From the NCBI GenBank assembly GCA_001874305.1, contig MPCU01000002.1:310001-374000 (forward strand): a stretch of DNA of 64,000 nt, given 5' to 3'. Source of the stretch: Bacteriovorax sp. MedPE-SWde (GTDB taxonomy: Bacteria; Bdellovibrionota; Bacteriovoracia; Bacteriovoracales; Bacteriovoracaceae). This document shows, one piece after another, positions 32,843 through 41,087 of this stretch (the first letter of the stretch is position 1; every line of letters starts with the position of its first letter). The notes beneath the pieces were generated by a model. It searched no databases. It was not told the DNA's origin and was given only the letters and a program-made list of their open reading frames with translations. Made by a program: the position numbers and the translations under genes.

Positions 32843-33901
32843 CTAAAACTCATGTGCAGGGTGTGCACCTAGGATAAAGACAAATTGAAAATTTAGACTA
32901 GTATCTTTGGTAGTAGTTACTCCCTCTTCTCTTGTAAAAATATGTGCAAGACCACTTCTAATCTTTACAAATTCACTAGAGCTCCAAGTAAACTCTGGAG
33001 TTACTCCGTAAGTAATATTATTTTGTTTCTTACCTGTTATAGAGTTCTTCTTAGATAAGTCCTTATAACCATCTAGTCGTATTCCTGCATAAGTATTGGC
33101 CTGGAGTAAGAATTGGTTATACAAATAGGCTCCAACTTGTTCTGAATTACTACCTGATATATCCTCGACATTTCGATACCACGCTTCCCCTTGAAACATA
33201 TACTTTATAGCTCTTCCTTCTCTCCACTTTCCAACAATCTCAAGACCTGGAATATGAAGTTTATCGCCTTCATCATCTGTTCTTCCGAGATAATTAAAAG
33301 CATATTGAATACCACTAGTATTAGATAATTCTGTAAATGATTTTAAGCTAAGGTAGTGTGTAGGTACTTTCGGTTTACTTCCGCTAGAGTGAGCATGACC
33401 ATACTTATGTCCGGATGTAATTCCAACAGTTAGATCCAGAAATCTATCAGTATTAAAGAGATGTGAAAATTCAACACCTGAATCAAAGATCCCCTCATCA
33501 TCGAAAAACTCTGAGTGAACCTTTGGTGCTTTCATAAATGGCCAATCGTGTTGATGTGTTTGATTAAGTCTTCCTACTCCTAAAAAGAATTGCCCTACTT
33601 TTAATCTTGATCTGTCTATTATCTTCGAAGAGCTAAAGTACAGTTCATGCAACTCAAATACCGTTTCACCATTTTCATCATGTGCGGCAGCACTAAGTAC
33701 ACCATCAAACCTATGGTCAATAGGAGCAAAGAACATCATCTCTGCTCCCCTCATTGTTAAGCTCTCATTAGCTGTTGAAGTAGAGTTCAATCCTTGATCG
33801 TAAACCATATCACCAGCTAGAGATATTTTTAGTCCACTTGAATCAAATGCAAAGATATTTAAACTTGTTAACAATATACTAGTGATTAAAAACTGTTTCA
33901 T
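32843..33901 (-). CDS. Outer-membrane beta-barrel protein of the zinc operon
   Basis: A signal peptide (to residue 18) leads to a 334-residue beta-rich protein with alternating polar/apolar strands and a C-terminal hydrophobic strand (FQFVFILGAHPAHEF), typical of an outer-membrane barrel. A His-containing loop (HKYGHAHSSG) suits zinc binding. It is inferred to let zinc or a zinc complex cross the outer membrane when zinc is scarce. No TonB box or plug is visible, so it is porin-like rather than ZnuD-like. It overlaps the upstream lipoprotein gene by 23 bases. Confidence 0.75.
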   Translation of the reverse strand: MKQFLITSILLTSLNIFAFDSSGLKISLAGDMVYDQGLNSTSTANESLTMRGAEMMFFAPIDHRFDGVLSAAAHDENGETVFELHELYFSSSKIIDRSRLKVGQFFLGVGRLNQTHQHDWPFMKAPKVHSEFFDDEGIFDSGVEFSHLFNTDRFLDLTVGITSGHKYGHAHSSGSKPKVPTHYLSLKSFTELSNTSGIQYAFNYLGRTDDEGDKLHIPGLEIVGKWREGRAIKYMFQGEAWYRNVEDISGSNSEQVGAYLYNQFLLQANTYAGIRLDGYKDLSKKNSITGKKQNNITYGVTPEFTWSSSEFVKIRSGLAHIFTREEGVTTTKDTSLNFQFVFILGAHPAHEF

Positions 33902-34487
33902 TCGGTCCTTCTAGCTTTATGATATTCTCTTTAATACTTTTAACACCCCAAAAAGAGCCAGCGGCCTTTCCATGACTCCCCCACTTCGTTCCAAAGTGAT
34001 CAGTATTAAATAAGCAAGTTTCATCGTCCATGCATTCTTCATCGCCAAATGGTCCAGTTTGATCCCACATTATTATGTGAGCATCATTTTCATCATTATG
34101 GATATCAATTACTACGGAAACATTTTCACTGCTTTCAAAATTAACGAAGTCCTCAGTACCATTTAAAGAAAACTTCGCTTTTACAGTATTTGCATCTACT
34201 CTTGTAAACTTAACTTCAAGGCCACCAGATAAATCTTCTCTTGTAAAAAGTAATACAGAGAATTCATCTGAATCACCTAATTTAAAGTCTAGATTATAAC
34301 TATGAGCAGTATCACCACCATTAGTAGCTGTTCCTTCAAGTCGATATAGGTTACTTCCTACCTCTACAAAAGAAATATTACCTAATAAACCACCTAGACC
34401 AAGATTATTTGCTCCAGTACTTTCACCTGTTAAGTCAGAACAACTGACAAAAGAAAATAACGTTAGAATTAGTAATATCTTTTTCAT
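33879..34487 (-). CDS. Lipoprotein of the zinc operon (202 aa)
   Basis: The lipobox FSFVSCSD (Cys16) marks a lipoprotein. The mature part is beta-rich with a C-terminal region containing several His, Asp and Cys residues (DEECMDDETC, TDHFGTKWGSHGK). No family is recognised. Position between the His-rich protein and the barrel protein, both apparently zinc-related, suggests a zinc-binding helper at the outer membrane. Confidence 0.7.
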   Translation of the reverse strand: MKKILLILTLFSFVSCSDLTGESTGANNLGLGGLLGNISFVEVGSNLYRLEGTATNGGDTAHSYNLDFKLGDSDEFSVLLFTREDLSGGLEVKFTRVDANTVKAKFSLNGTEDFVNFESSENVSVVIDIHNDENDAHIIMWDQTGPFGDEECMDDETCLFNTDHFGTKWGSHGKAAGSFWGVKSIKENIIKLEGPNETVFNH

Positions 34488-34495
34488 TTCTTATC

Positions 34496-35053
34496 CTAGA
34501 AGTTTGGTTCTTCGTGAGCAGCTGATTTATAGTGACAAAAGAATTCTTTCTCACCTTCATGTTGGTGACACTGAATATAAGAAATTTTTGACTGTCCATT
34601 TAGATCATAAGCCACTTTAGTCCACACGTCGGCTTCTTCTCCATGCCCGTGGTCATGGTCTTCAATCTTCCATACTTTGTAAGATGTTACGATTGAAAGA
34701 TCAGCACCTCTTTTCTTTAATGTGCGGTCTAACTTTTTTATAGCTGACTGAAATGCCATATTTAAATCACTGTAAGATTCACTCTTATTTAGGTCATGAT
34801 GATCTTCTTCATGGCAAACCATCTCTGTATCATGTAGGTGACAACCGTACTCAAAGCTTCCATCGTGAGATTGAATCTTTACATGTACTTCAGAACCTTC
34901 AATTTCTGCCTTCCAAGCTTCAATTTCATTAAGTTCAGCTTCATATTGATACTCTCTTACTGCAGAGTCTTTAGCACTAAGAAGGTCTAGACCAGTCAGA
35001 GCAAGTGCGTTAAATTGTGATAATAATAGAAATATAGGTAATATAAGCTTCAT
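34496..35053 (-). CDS. Exported His-rich protein, first gene of the zinc operon
   Basis: A signal peptide (residues 1-18) is followed by a protein with His clusters: CHLHDTEMVCHEEDHHD, EDHDHGHGEE and CHQHEGEKEFFCHY. Paired Cys and His in the same segments would bind zinc. It has GGAGAG before the ATG and lies directly downstream of the inverted-repeat operator. A periplasmic zinc chaperone or buffer that hands zinc to ZnuA is the likely role (inference). Confidence 0.75.
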   Translation of the reverse strand: MKLILPIFLLLSQFNALALTGLDLLSAKDSAVREYQYEAELNEIEAWKAEIEGSEVHVKIQSHDGSFEYGCHLHDTEMVCHEEDHHDLNKSESYSDLNMAFQSAIKKLDRTLKKRGADLSIVTSYKVWKIEDHDHGHGEEADVWTKVAYDLNGQSKISYIQCHQHEGEKEFFCHYKSAAHEEPNF

Positions 35054-35079
35054 AATCTCTCCATATATTTTTACAAGTA

Positions 35080-35136
35080 AGTTGCATTTATTTGCAACTG
35101 ACTTGCAGATTATATAATTAGGATTAGTTTTGCAAC
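35080..35136 (-). promoter_or_regulatory. Probable Zur operator and promoter of the zinc operon
   Basis: AGTTGCA (35080-35086) and TGCAACT (35093-35099) form a perfect seven-base inverted repeat with a six-base spacer. On the minus strand TTGCAA (35136-35131), sharing the half-site core, precedes TATAAT (35114-35109), and the repeat falls over the expected transcription start. A dimeric repressor here would block initiation of the operon that ends with zur. Confidence 0.65.
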
Positions 35137-35145
35137 ATATTTGTT

Positions 35146-35622
35146 CTATATTTGAAACTTTCTAGCTATCTCCAACTTTCTTTTCATATTTCTAATAATT
35201 GTCCGTACGATAATAATATGAAATGGCCTAATCAAAAAGAAGTACAGCTTTCCAAAGGTATTATTAAAATTAACCATAGTCTTTACACTAAGTAAGTTAC
35301 CTTTCTTTTTGTCTAGAAGAATTGAGACTCGAAAGTCTAAATGGGCATCATCCTCACCTACTACTATTTCATTATCATAAGCCTCAAAGACTTTAAAAAA
35401 CCCAACTTTATCTCCGACCTTAAAAGGAAGTATAATTTTATCTATATCCAGAACTTCATTCTTTAATCCAAAAAGAGAAACAATTTTATTTCTAATTTTA
35501 AATAAGACATCAACCCACTTAGGTGAAGATTCAAAGAAGGCCAGCATAACTTTTGATATATCGACAGAAGTACTATTGATTTTCTCTTCAAAACAATCAA
35601 TGTAATCATAGTTATCATTCAT
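35146..35622 (-). CDS. DUF2867-family protein
   Basis: The 158-residue sequence matches DUF2867: a central ILPFKVGDKVGFFKVFEA, a DDAHLDFRVSILLD strand and a hydrophobic C-terminus (KLYFFLIRPFHIIIVR) typical of this family. The function is unknown. It begins one base after the flavin-binding gene ends, so the two share an operon controlled by the divergent TetR. Confidence 0.75.
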   Translation of the reverse strand: MNDNYDYIDCFEEKINSTSVDISKVMLAFFESSPKWVDVLFKIRNKIVSLFGLKNEVLDIDKIILPFKVGDKVGFFKVFEAYDNEIVVGEDDAHLDFRVSILLDKKKGNLLSVKTMVNFNNTFGKLYFFLIRPFHIIIVRTIIRNMKRKLEIARKFQI

Positions 35623-35623
35623 A

Positions 35624-36088
35624 TTAACTCTCTAAGTGCTTTGTCATTTTACCAATAGAAACTGGAATCACTTTATCAATTGAGAAGGGACGAACATAGT
35701 TTGCATTAGACCACATAAGTTTATGTCCTTTGAGTTTTCTAAATGGCCTTACTCTTTTATGAAATCTGTTACGTTCAATGTCAGATATTTCTCTCCTATC
35801 GCCCAAAGTTACAAGAAGTCTAACCCCAGGAGGTGTTTTAAATTGTCCAAAGATTAATGATTTCAACCAAAACAGAAGAGAAGTATTTACAGCTAATATA
35901 CAGGCCTTATTCCCCGACTGATTAACAAAACCTTTTGTAAACATCTCTATGAAATATCCCTGTTTTTCATTCTCAACATAGACACTACCAATTGGACTTG
36001 AGTGAGGGAGCCCATCTTTAGTAATTGTAGAAATAGAACAGTAGAGACTATTTTTAATAAGGTCCTTAATAAACTTGAAGTGACTCAT
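35624..36088 (-). CDS. Pyridoxamine 5'-phosphate oxidase-like FMN-binding split-barrel protein
   Basis: The 154-residue product has the split-barrel pattern (LYCSISTITKDGLPHSSPIGSV in part, then GYFIEMFTKGFVNQSGN). Such proteins bind FMN or F420 and reduce or oxidise small molecules. The start is ATG 36088 behind AGGAG; an ATG at 36112 would lie inside the operator. It is the first gene of a two-gene operon divergent from a TetR regulator and is probably its target. Confidence 0.78.
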   Translation of the reverse strand: MSHFKFIKDLIKNSLYCSISTITKDGLPHSSPIGSVYVENEKQGYFIEMFTKGFVNQSGNKACILAVNTSLLFWLKSLIFGQFKTPPGVRLLVTLGDRREISDIERNRFHKRVRPFRKLKGHKLMWSNANYVRPFSIDKVIPVSIGKMTKHLES

Positions 36089-36109
36089 ATAAACTCCTAA
36101 TATATAAAA

Positions 36110-36157
36110 CATACCTTGAGGTATGCTTATTTACAACGTAACATACCTCAAGGTATG
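36110..36157. promoter_or_regulatory. Paired 16-base TetR operators
   Basis: CATACCTTGAGGTATG (36110-36125) and its exact reverse complement CATACCTCAAGGTATG (36142-36157) lie with centres 32 bases apart between the divergent TetR gene and the flavin-protein operon. Each is itself a near-perfect palindrome. This is the standard layout of an autoregulatory TetR control region. Confidence 0.82.
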
Positions 36158-36187
36158 CAGCAAGAATATTTACAGGAAAGGTATTAA

Positions 36188-36721
36188 GTGGCAGAAATCA
36201 CGAAAGATATATGGTTAATGGAGGGTTTACGAATTCTAGATTCTAAAGGGCGCTCCTTCCTTAAAATAAGTACACTATGTACTAACCTAGATCTTACAAA
36301 AGGTGCGTTCTATCATTGGTTTAAATCTAAGAATGATTATGATCTTGCTCTCATTGCTTATTGGAGAGAGCTTTTTACAAGCCAATTTATAGAAGAAGCA
36401 AATATCGGCCAAAGCTCAAAAGAGAAGCTAGTTAGACTTATAGAAATGTGTATCAAAAGCATGAAAGATGAAAGTCGTCTCGAAGTCGAACTTAATATGT
36501 GGGCACATCAAGACAATGCCATTAAAGAGTATATCGAAGGTGTCTATAAAGAAAGATTCCAATATCTCACAACACTTCTAGAAGATATTTATGAAGCTAA
36601 GGAAGAGGCCAAGCGCCATGGTCTTATACTTTACTCGCTTATGATTGGCGTTGATCTTTTCTATAAGAAGCTAACTAAGAAAGAAATGGAACTCGTTTTC
36701 AAAGATTACCTAATTAAATAA
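36188..36721 (+). CDS. TetR-family transcriptional regulator
   Basis: The N-terminal helix-turn-helix is recognisable (KISTLCTNLDLTKGAFYHWFKSK in part), with the GAFYHWFKSK signature of the TetR family. The C-terminal ligand-binding half is helical. The start is GTG at 36188 behind AGGAAAGG. The two matching palindromes in the divergent intergenic region are its likely operators, controlling itself and the flavin-protein/DUF2867 operon. The inducer is unknown. Confidence 0.85.
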   Translation: MAEITKDIWLMEGLRILDSKGRSFLKISTLCTNLDLTKGAFYHWFKSKNDYDLALIAYWRELFTSQFIEEANIGQSSKEKLVRLIEMCIKSMKDESRLEVELNMWAHQDNAIKEYIEGVYKERFQYLTTLLEDIYEAKEEAKRHGLILYSLMIGVDLFYKKLTKKEMELVFKDYLIK

Positions 36722-36742
36722 CACTTAACCTTAATATATTAA

Positions 36743-37783
36743 TTACTTCTTAGGATAAGCTCTCAAACCTAGTAGCATTTCAGATTTTTCTGTTAACTTC
36801 GCACTAAGAAGTGACTTATCTGTATACTCAACAAGATTATTTTTTAATACGTCATAGACCGCTGTACGCTCTTGAGATGCATCGACATCAATACACTTAT
36901 CATTGCTTTTAAAGTATTCAACAGTAGGTAAAGTCTCCGCCTTAAAAGTGTCAAATCTTAACTTAATACTTTCAAGGTTATCATCACTGCGTCCAGTATA
37001 TTTAGCACGCCCCATAATTCGCTTTTCTAAAATATCGAAAGGACATTCAAAGTATAGCATTTTAGGAAGTTCAATATCTTTTCCAAAAATATTATTCCAT
37101 GCTTCCATATTCTCAAGAGAACGTGGAAATCCATCGATAAGAAAGTTTGTACTACCTGTTGTTCTAGTTATTCTTTCCATTTCGTCTTTAAGAAGATTCA
37201 CAGTTATTTCACTTGGAACAATTTTTCCGGCCTTAATAATCTCTTCAATCATAGAGGCTGATTCACCACCACTATTTCTCTCTGCTCGTAATAAATCTCC
37301 TGCAGATAAGTGCTTCCAGCCAAGTTGTATTTGCGCCAATTCACACATTGTTCCTTTACCACTTCCAGGCCCACCAAGGACAAAGAGAACGTTTGGTTTA
37401 GGACAAGGAAGTCTTGGATCATAATGATGAAGTACAATTTTAGGAGCAGGTGCTACACCCATTTTATAAACGTGCCACTCTCTATCTGTTGGAGGAAGTT
37501 CATCATCACACGTCATGTCGTATGCGAGATGACCATCAAGGCGAGAGATTCTCCAAGACTTATAACTATTAGAATATGAAAGAGATGGACTTCTTGAAGA
37601 CTTTCCATCAGCACGATCCCAGGCCATCTTTCCATTCCAATAACCAAGACTTGACTCTGTCCCCGACTCAGACTTAACAGGCGGCGCTGTCGAAGGCACA
37701 AACAACCCATCAATTTCAGGAATTCCAGATCCAGATACTTCGATAAATAGTGTATTTGCTTTTAAATTAGTGTCTTCTGCCAT
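36743..37783 (-). CDS. UMP/CMP (adenylate-like) kinase with N-terminal extra module
   Basis: Residues 132-310 are a nucleoside monophosphate kinase of the short-lid type found in eukaryotic UMP/CMP and AK1 enzymes: P-loop GGPGSGKGT (137-145), HLSAGDLLRAE, the substrate site FLIDGFPRSLEN and a lid YTGRSDDN. Residues 12-110 form a separate module with Trp and Gly signatures (EVSGSGIPEIDGLFVP, YWNGKMAWDRADG, SWRISRLDGHLAYD) that I associate with algal proteins. Bacterial Cmk and Adk differ from this type, so transfer from a eukaryote is likely. AGAGGATATA precedes the ATG. Confidence 0.8.
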   Translation of the reverse strand: MAEDTNLKANTLFIEVSGSGIPEIDGLFVPSTAPPVKSESGTESSLGYWNGKMAWDRADGKSSRSPSLSYSNSYKSWRISRLDGHLAYDMTCDDELPPTDREWHVYKMGVAPAPKIVLHHYDPRLPCPKPNVLFVLGGPGSGKGTMCELAQIQLGWKHLSAGDLLRAERNSGGESASMIEEIIKAGKIVPSEITVNLLKDEMERITRTTGSTNFLIDGFPRSLENMEAWNNIFGKDIELPKMLYFECPFDILEKRIMGRAKYTGRSDDNLESIKLRFDTFKAETLPTVEYFKSNDKCIDVDASQERTAVYDVLKNNLVEYTDKSLLSAKLTEKSEMLLGLRAYPKK

Positions 37784-37901
37784 TATATCCTCTTAGAGTA
37801 TTATTTATTTTTGGTTTTAATCATTTTACAACTAAAGAACGTACTAATATATATAATTATTGCGACACTTAGGTAGAATATAGACCCAAGGAAGTAAATA
37901 A

Positions 37902-38498
37902 ATGGACGCTATATATAATATTCTCGACTTTGAAACAACTGGCTTCTCCCCTGATTATGATCGCATCATTGAAGTCGGGGTCGTTAAAGTTAGTAATGGA
38001 AAAGTTATTGATACTTTTCAAGAGTTTGTAAATCCAGGAATGCACATTAGCGGCACGATAACAAACTTAACAGGTATAACTAATGACATGGTCAAGAGCG
38101 CTGATAGAAGCTCAAAGGTTATGCCAAGACTTAAATCCTTTGTTGGCGATGAGCTTATCGTCGCTCATAATGCTTCATTTGACTCACGCTTCTTTAAAGC
38201 AGAAATGAAGAGATCTAGAATTAGTCCTAAGAATGAATTCTTATGCTCATTACTACTAGCAAGACGACTGTATCAGAATTTAGACTCACACAAGCTTGGA
38301 GTTCTTTGTGATCATCTAGGTTTTATTAATAAAGCGTCCCACAGGGCCCTGGATGATGCGCAAGTGACTCACAAGGTATTCAATGCTATATGCAAAAAAA
38401 TTCTTTTAAATAGCGGCCGTACTCAAATTGATTTTTCATATCTAGCAAAGCTAAGTAAAGTCCCTAAAAAGAAAGTCGAGTCTTGGCTTAGCAAATAA
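37902..38498 (+). CDS. DnaQ-like 3'-5' exonuclease
   Basis: The DEDDh exonuclease motifs are complete: ILDFETTGFSP (motif I), LIVAHNASFDSRFF (motif II) and HRALDDAQVT (motif III, His and Asp). With 198 residues it is a stand-alone exonuclease like the DNA polymerase III epsilon subunit domain or ExoX. The substrate is probably DNA or RNA 3' ends. AAGGAAG precedes the ATG. No polymerase gene is adjacent. Confidence 0.9.
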   Translation: MDAIYNILDFETTGFSPDYDRIIEVGVVKVSNGKVIDTFQEFVNPGMHISGTITNLTGITNDMVKSADRSSKVMPRLKSFVGDELIVAHNASFDSRFFKAEMKRSRISPKNEFLCSLLLARRLYQNLDSHKLGVLCDHLGFINKASHRALDDAQVTHKVFNAICKKILLNSGRTQIDFSYLAKLSKVPKKKVESWLSK

Positions 38499-38592
38499 AT
38501 GAACAAGTACCATTATTAAACTAACCATAACTGTAAATCCAGTGCCTTAAGTCTCTTAGCGGCCTTTCAAATACATATGCTAAAATTGAAGA

Positions 38593-39309
38593 ATGATACA
38601 AATAGCTATTATCCTAATTCTATCCTTCCAATGCTTTGGGCAAGCCCAGGTTATAGAACTAGGTACACAAAGTAATTGGCGACCTTATCAGTATACTGAA
38701 AATAGTAATGTAAGAGGTATTGCTATAGAAGCTCTTGATTGTATTTTCACACAAATGAATATCCCATACAATGTCACAGTGTATCCTTGGGCCAGGGCCC
38801 AACATTTAACGAAGACAGGAAGAGTTGATGGATTCTTTAGTGCCTCAAAGAATAAGAAACGCGATAGCTATGCAAAATTATCCACACTCTTTTTACCACA
38901 AAAAAGAAGCTTCTATATCTATAAAAATAATATTCGTATTCCTATTAGCAATATTGATTTAGCTTTTATAAAGACAAAACACACTTCGGCTAGAGTAGGA
39001 TCAAATGCTCTTCACTTTCTACATAAGAATAACTATAAAGTCGTTCCGCCAACAAAAGAATCAGAACACTCATACTTTCAAATGCAAAGAGGACGAGTGT
39101 TTGCATACTTAGAAAATGATCTTGTATTTCAAGAATTTTTAAATCAATCAAAAACCTACAAAGAGTCTGACTTCATAAAAGTTCCCGCCATGGAGAAAAA
39201 CCTCGGCGTTTATTTTAGTAATAAGTTTTTAATGAAAAATCGACAATTTTTAGAAGAGTTTAATAAGTATGCTAGTAGATGTTCACTAATCGATAATTCT
39301 AGAGATTAA
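38593..39309 (+). CDS. Periplasmic solute-binding protein, family 3-like (orphan)
   Basis: A signal peptide ends near GQAQ (residue 16-18). The mature region matches SBP_bac_3 in outline: VIELGTQSNWRPYQY, RGIAIEALDCIFTQMN and VYPWARAQHLTKTGRVDGFFS (in part). It is probably an amino-acid or small-ligand receptor in the periplasm. No transporter genes are adjacent. A TAAAAT box ends six bases before the ATG, and the ribosome site is poor. Its stop is two bases from the convergent TetR gene. Confidence 0.72.
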   Translation: MIQIAIILILSFQCFGQAQVIELGTQSNWRPYQYTENSNVRGIAIEALDCIFTQMNIPYNVTVYPWARAQHLTKTGRVDGFFSASKNKKRDSYAKLSTLFLPQKRSFYIYKNNIRIPISNIDLAFIKTKHTSARVGSNALHFLHKNNYKVVPPTKESEHSYFQMQRGRVFAYLENDLVFQEFLNQSKTYKESDFIKVPAMEKNLGVYFSNKFLMKNRQFLEEFNKYASRCSLIDNSRD

Positions 39310-39311
39310 TA

Positions 39312-39929
39312 CTATCTTACTATTGAGCCATAAATGAAGATATCTAATGTTTCAGTTATCCACTTAGATCTTACATCCTGTTTACTTATATCGTGATTCA
39401 TATGCTCTTTATTAAGTTTCCAAAATTTTATCTGGTCGACGAGAAGAGCATAAATACTATCTGCCAGTCTAAGACAACTAATCTCTTTTCTGATTACGTC
39501 AACTCTTTGAGCTGATTCAATAAAGCTGGCAAATGCTTGCAAAGAAGAAATATTAGCAGCATTGAAGCCATCTATTTTACTTAATTCATAAGTCTCATTC
39601 GTTATAATTTGAACAAGCTCCCAGTTCTTTATACCAACCTTAATATTAGATTCCATAAAAATTTCAAGTCGTACTAAGAACTCATCTTTATTAGAAACTG
39701 GCCGACTTATAACTTCAGATAATGCAGGAAGCTCGGAGTCATAGAGCTCACTAATGAGCTCCTTGAGTAGGCCCTCTTTTCCATCAAAATGATAACTAAT
39801 CAAAGAACTATTCAAGTTTACATCGTTGGCTATATCTCTAATTGTCGTAGACTTATATCCACGTGAAGCAAATAGCTTCTTAGCGGACTTAAGTATTCTT
39901 TGTTTAGACTTCATTGTTTTCTCAGACAT
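39312..39929 (-). CDS. TetR-family transcriptional regulator
   Basis: The helix-turn-helix reads ILKSAKKLFASRGYKSTTIRDIA with LISYHFDGKEGLL (each shown in part), the classic TetR N-terminus. The 205-residue length is normal. AAGG precedes the ATG. It is divergent from an outer-membrane protein gene at 40031, and a palindrome overlapping that gene's promoter is the likely operator. Confidence 0.85.
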   Translation of the reverse strand: MSEKTMKSKQRILKSAKKLFASRGYKSTTIRDIANDVNLNSSLISYHFDGKEGLLKELISELYDSELPALSEVISRPVSNKDEFLVRLEIFMESNIKVGIKNWELVQIITNETYELSKIDGFNAANISSLQAFASFIESAQRVDVIRKEISCLRLADSIYALLVDQIKFWKLNKEHMNHDISKQDVRSKWITETLDIFIYGSIVR

Positions 39930-39983
39930 AGCTACCTTAATTACAACTATTTAGAACTATAGTAAATATCTATGTTACAATTT

Positions 39984-40024
39984 TCAATCAAATGATTGAT
40001 TTATTCAACCATATGATCTATCTT
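39984..40024 (+). promoter_or_regulatory. Promoter with overlapping TetR-type palindrome
   Basis: TTGATT (39996-40001) and TATCTT (40019-40024) are 17 bases apart, and the ATG of the barrel-protein gene starts seven bases after the -10 box. TCAATCA-AA-TGATTGA (39984-39999) overlaps the -35 box. The adjacent TetR protein would repress by covering it. The expected transcript is leaderless. Confidence 0.5.
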
Positions 40025-40030
40025 GCCGAT

Positions 40031-40792
40031 ATGAAACTAATACTTATACTAATTATCTCATTATCTTTTTTCGTGACTACAAATGCAGAGCTTCATCACC
40101 CTGGAACGGGAAGCTTCATTGAGACAGGCGCCCTTCAAACAAGAGCAGTCTACGGATACAAAGTTAATACATTCTACGGTGTACCTAAATTTGATTATGG
40201 AGACTTCTCAATCGAAGGGTTTAGATCGAACTATAATTTGATAAGCAGCGACTTTATTAAGATAGGACCACTACTTTCATACAATTTTATGCCATATGAT
40301 CAAGGAGATATAGATCACCTAAGCGAAATGGATAGAAGTGATTTTTTTGAAATTGGTCTACTTACCTCTATCTCCCTCCCCTTTGGGCAGCTATTCCTTC
40401 AACAATCAAAAGCACTACACGATAGTCCCGGTTACAACTACAAGGCTTCATTTGGAACAGGTATCCCATTATACAAAACAGCTAAATCAAATATCTGGCT
40501 AAATATAATGCTTGAATATGCTTTTATTTCATCGAATACAGCGAACTATCTATTTGGAGTAAATGAGAGTGAAGTAACTAAAACAAGGCCACAATTTACT
40601 TCAACTCGCTCAAAGTTATTTACATCCATATGGGGGCTCTGGACGCCCCTTGCAGGAAACTGGTGGATAAACGCAACATACAAAATAGACAAATTTAATA
40701 AGGAAATAATAAGTAGTCCAATTGTTAGAAGAAGAGTTGATAGCACCTTAATGATTGGTCTTATGTATAGCTTTGGAAATCTTAATAAGTAG
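40031..40792 (+). CDS. MipA/OmpV-like outer-membrane protein
   Basis: The start is ATG 40031, where the signal peptide begins (MKLILILIISLSFFVTTNA). The mature protein has repeated amphipathic strands and ends with VDSTLMIGLMYSF, and the segment IWGLWTPLAGNWWINATYK fits the MipA/OmpV family. Members are outer-membrane barrels; some scaffold murein enzymes. A longer frame from 39992 would include the operator region. It is probably under control of the divergent TetR gene, with a 73-residue gene seven bases downstream. Confidence 0.72.
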   Translation: MKLILILIISLSFFVTTNAELHHPGTGSFIETGALQTRAVYGYKVNTFYGVPKFDYGDFSIEGFRSNYNLISSDFIKIGPLLSYNFMPYDQGDIDHLSEMDRSDFFEIGLLTSISLPFGQLFLQQSKALHDSPGYNYKASFGTGIPLYKTAKSNIWLNIMLEYAFISSNTANYLFGVNESEVTKTRPQFTSTRSKLFTSIWGLWTPLAGNWWINATYKIDKFNKEIISSPIVRRRVDSTLMIGLMYSFGNLNK

Positions 40793-40798
40793 GTAAAA

Positions 40799-41020
40799 AT
40801 GAATGAGCGCTATTTCGCAGGAATTGAAATATCTGAAAACTCTAACAACAGGCAAAGTGACGAAGACAAATTAGTTGGTCTTGCTTGCAAGATAGACATA
40901 GAAGATGAGTACTTTCACTTTGAAGTGATAAAGAGAAAAGAAAAAAGCTATTTATGTATTGAGATAGATAGACTTACAGAGGTTCCAAATACTCTGATGC
41001 GAATTGCTGTAAACTCATGA
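40799..41020 (+). CDS. Small protein of unknown function (73 aa)
   Basis: A soluble, charged protein with no signal peptide, seven bases behind the MipA-like gene, so probably cotranscribed. Beta-strand pattern (FHFEVIKRKEKSYLCIEID) is visible, but no family is recognised. Confidence 0.5.
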   Translation: MNERYFAGIEISENSNNRQSDEDKLVGLACKIDIEDEYFHFEVIKRKEKSYLCIEIDRLTEVPNTLMRIAVNS

Positions 41021-41040
41021 TTAATTTAGACTAAAATGAA

Positions 41041-41067
41041 TTGAAAAGGTCGAGGGATTCCTCGACC
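41041..41067 (-). terminator. Rho-independent terminator of the 41088 gene
   Basis: An eight-base perfect stem GGTCGAGG/CCTCGACC (41048-41067) with a four-base loop. The minus-strand exit reads TTTTCAA, so it terminates the gene to its right. It may also end the plus-strand transcript, with no U tract on that side. Confidence 0.75.
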
Positions 41068-41087
41068 ACATAAAAAATAAGAATTAG

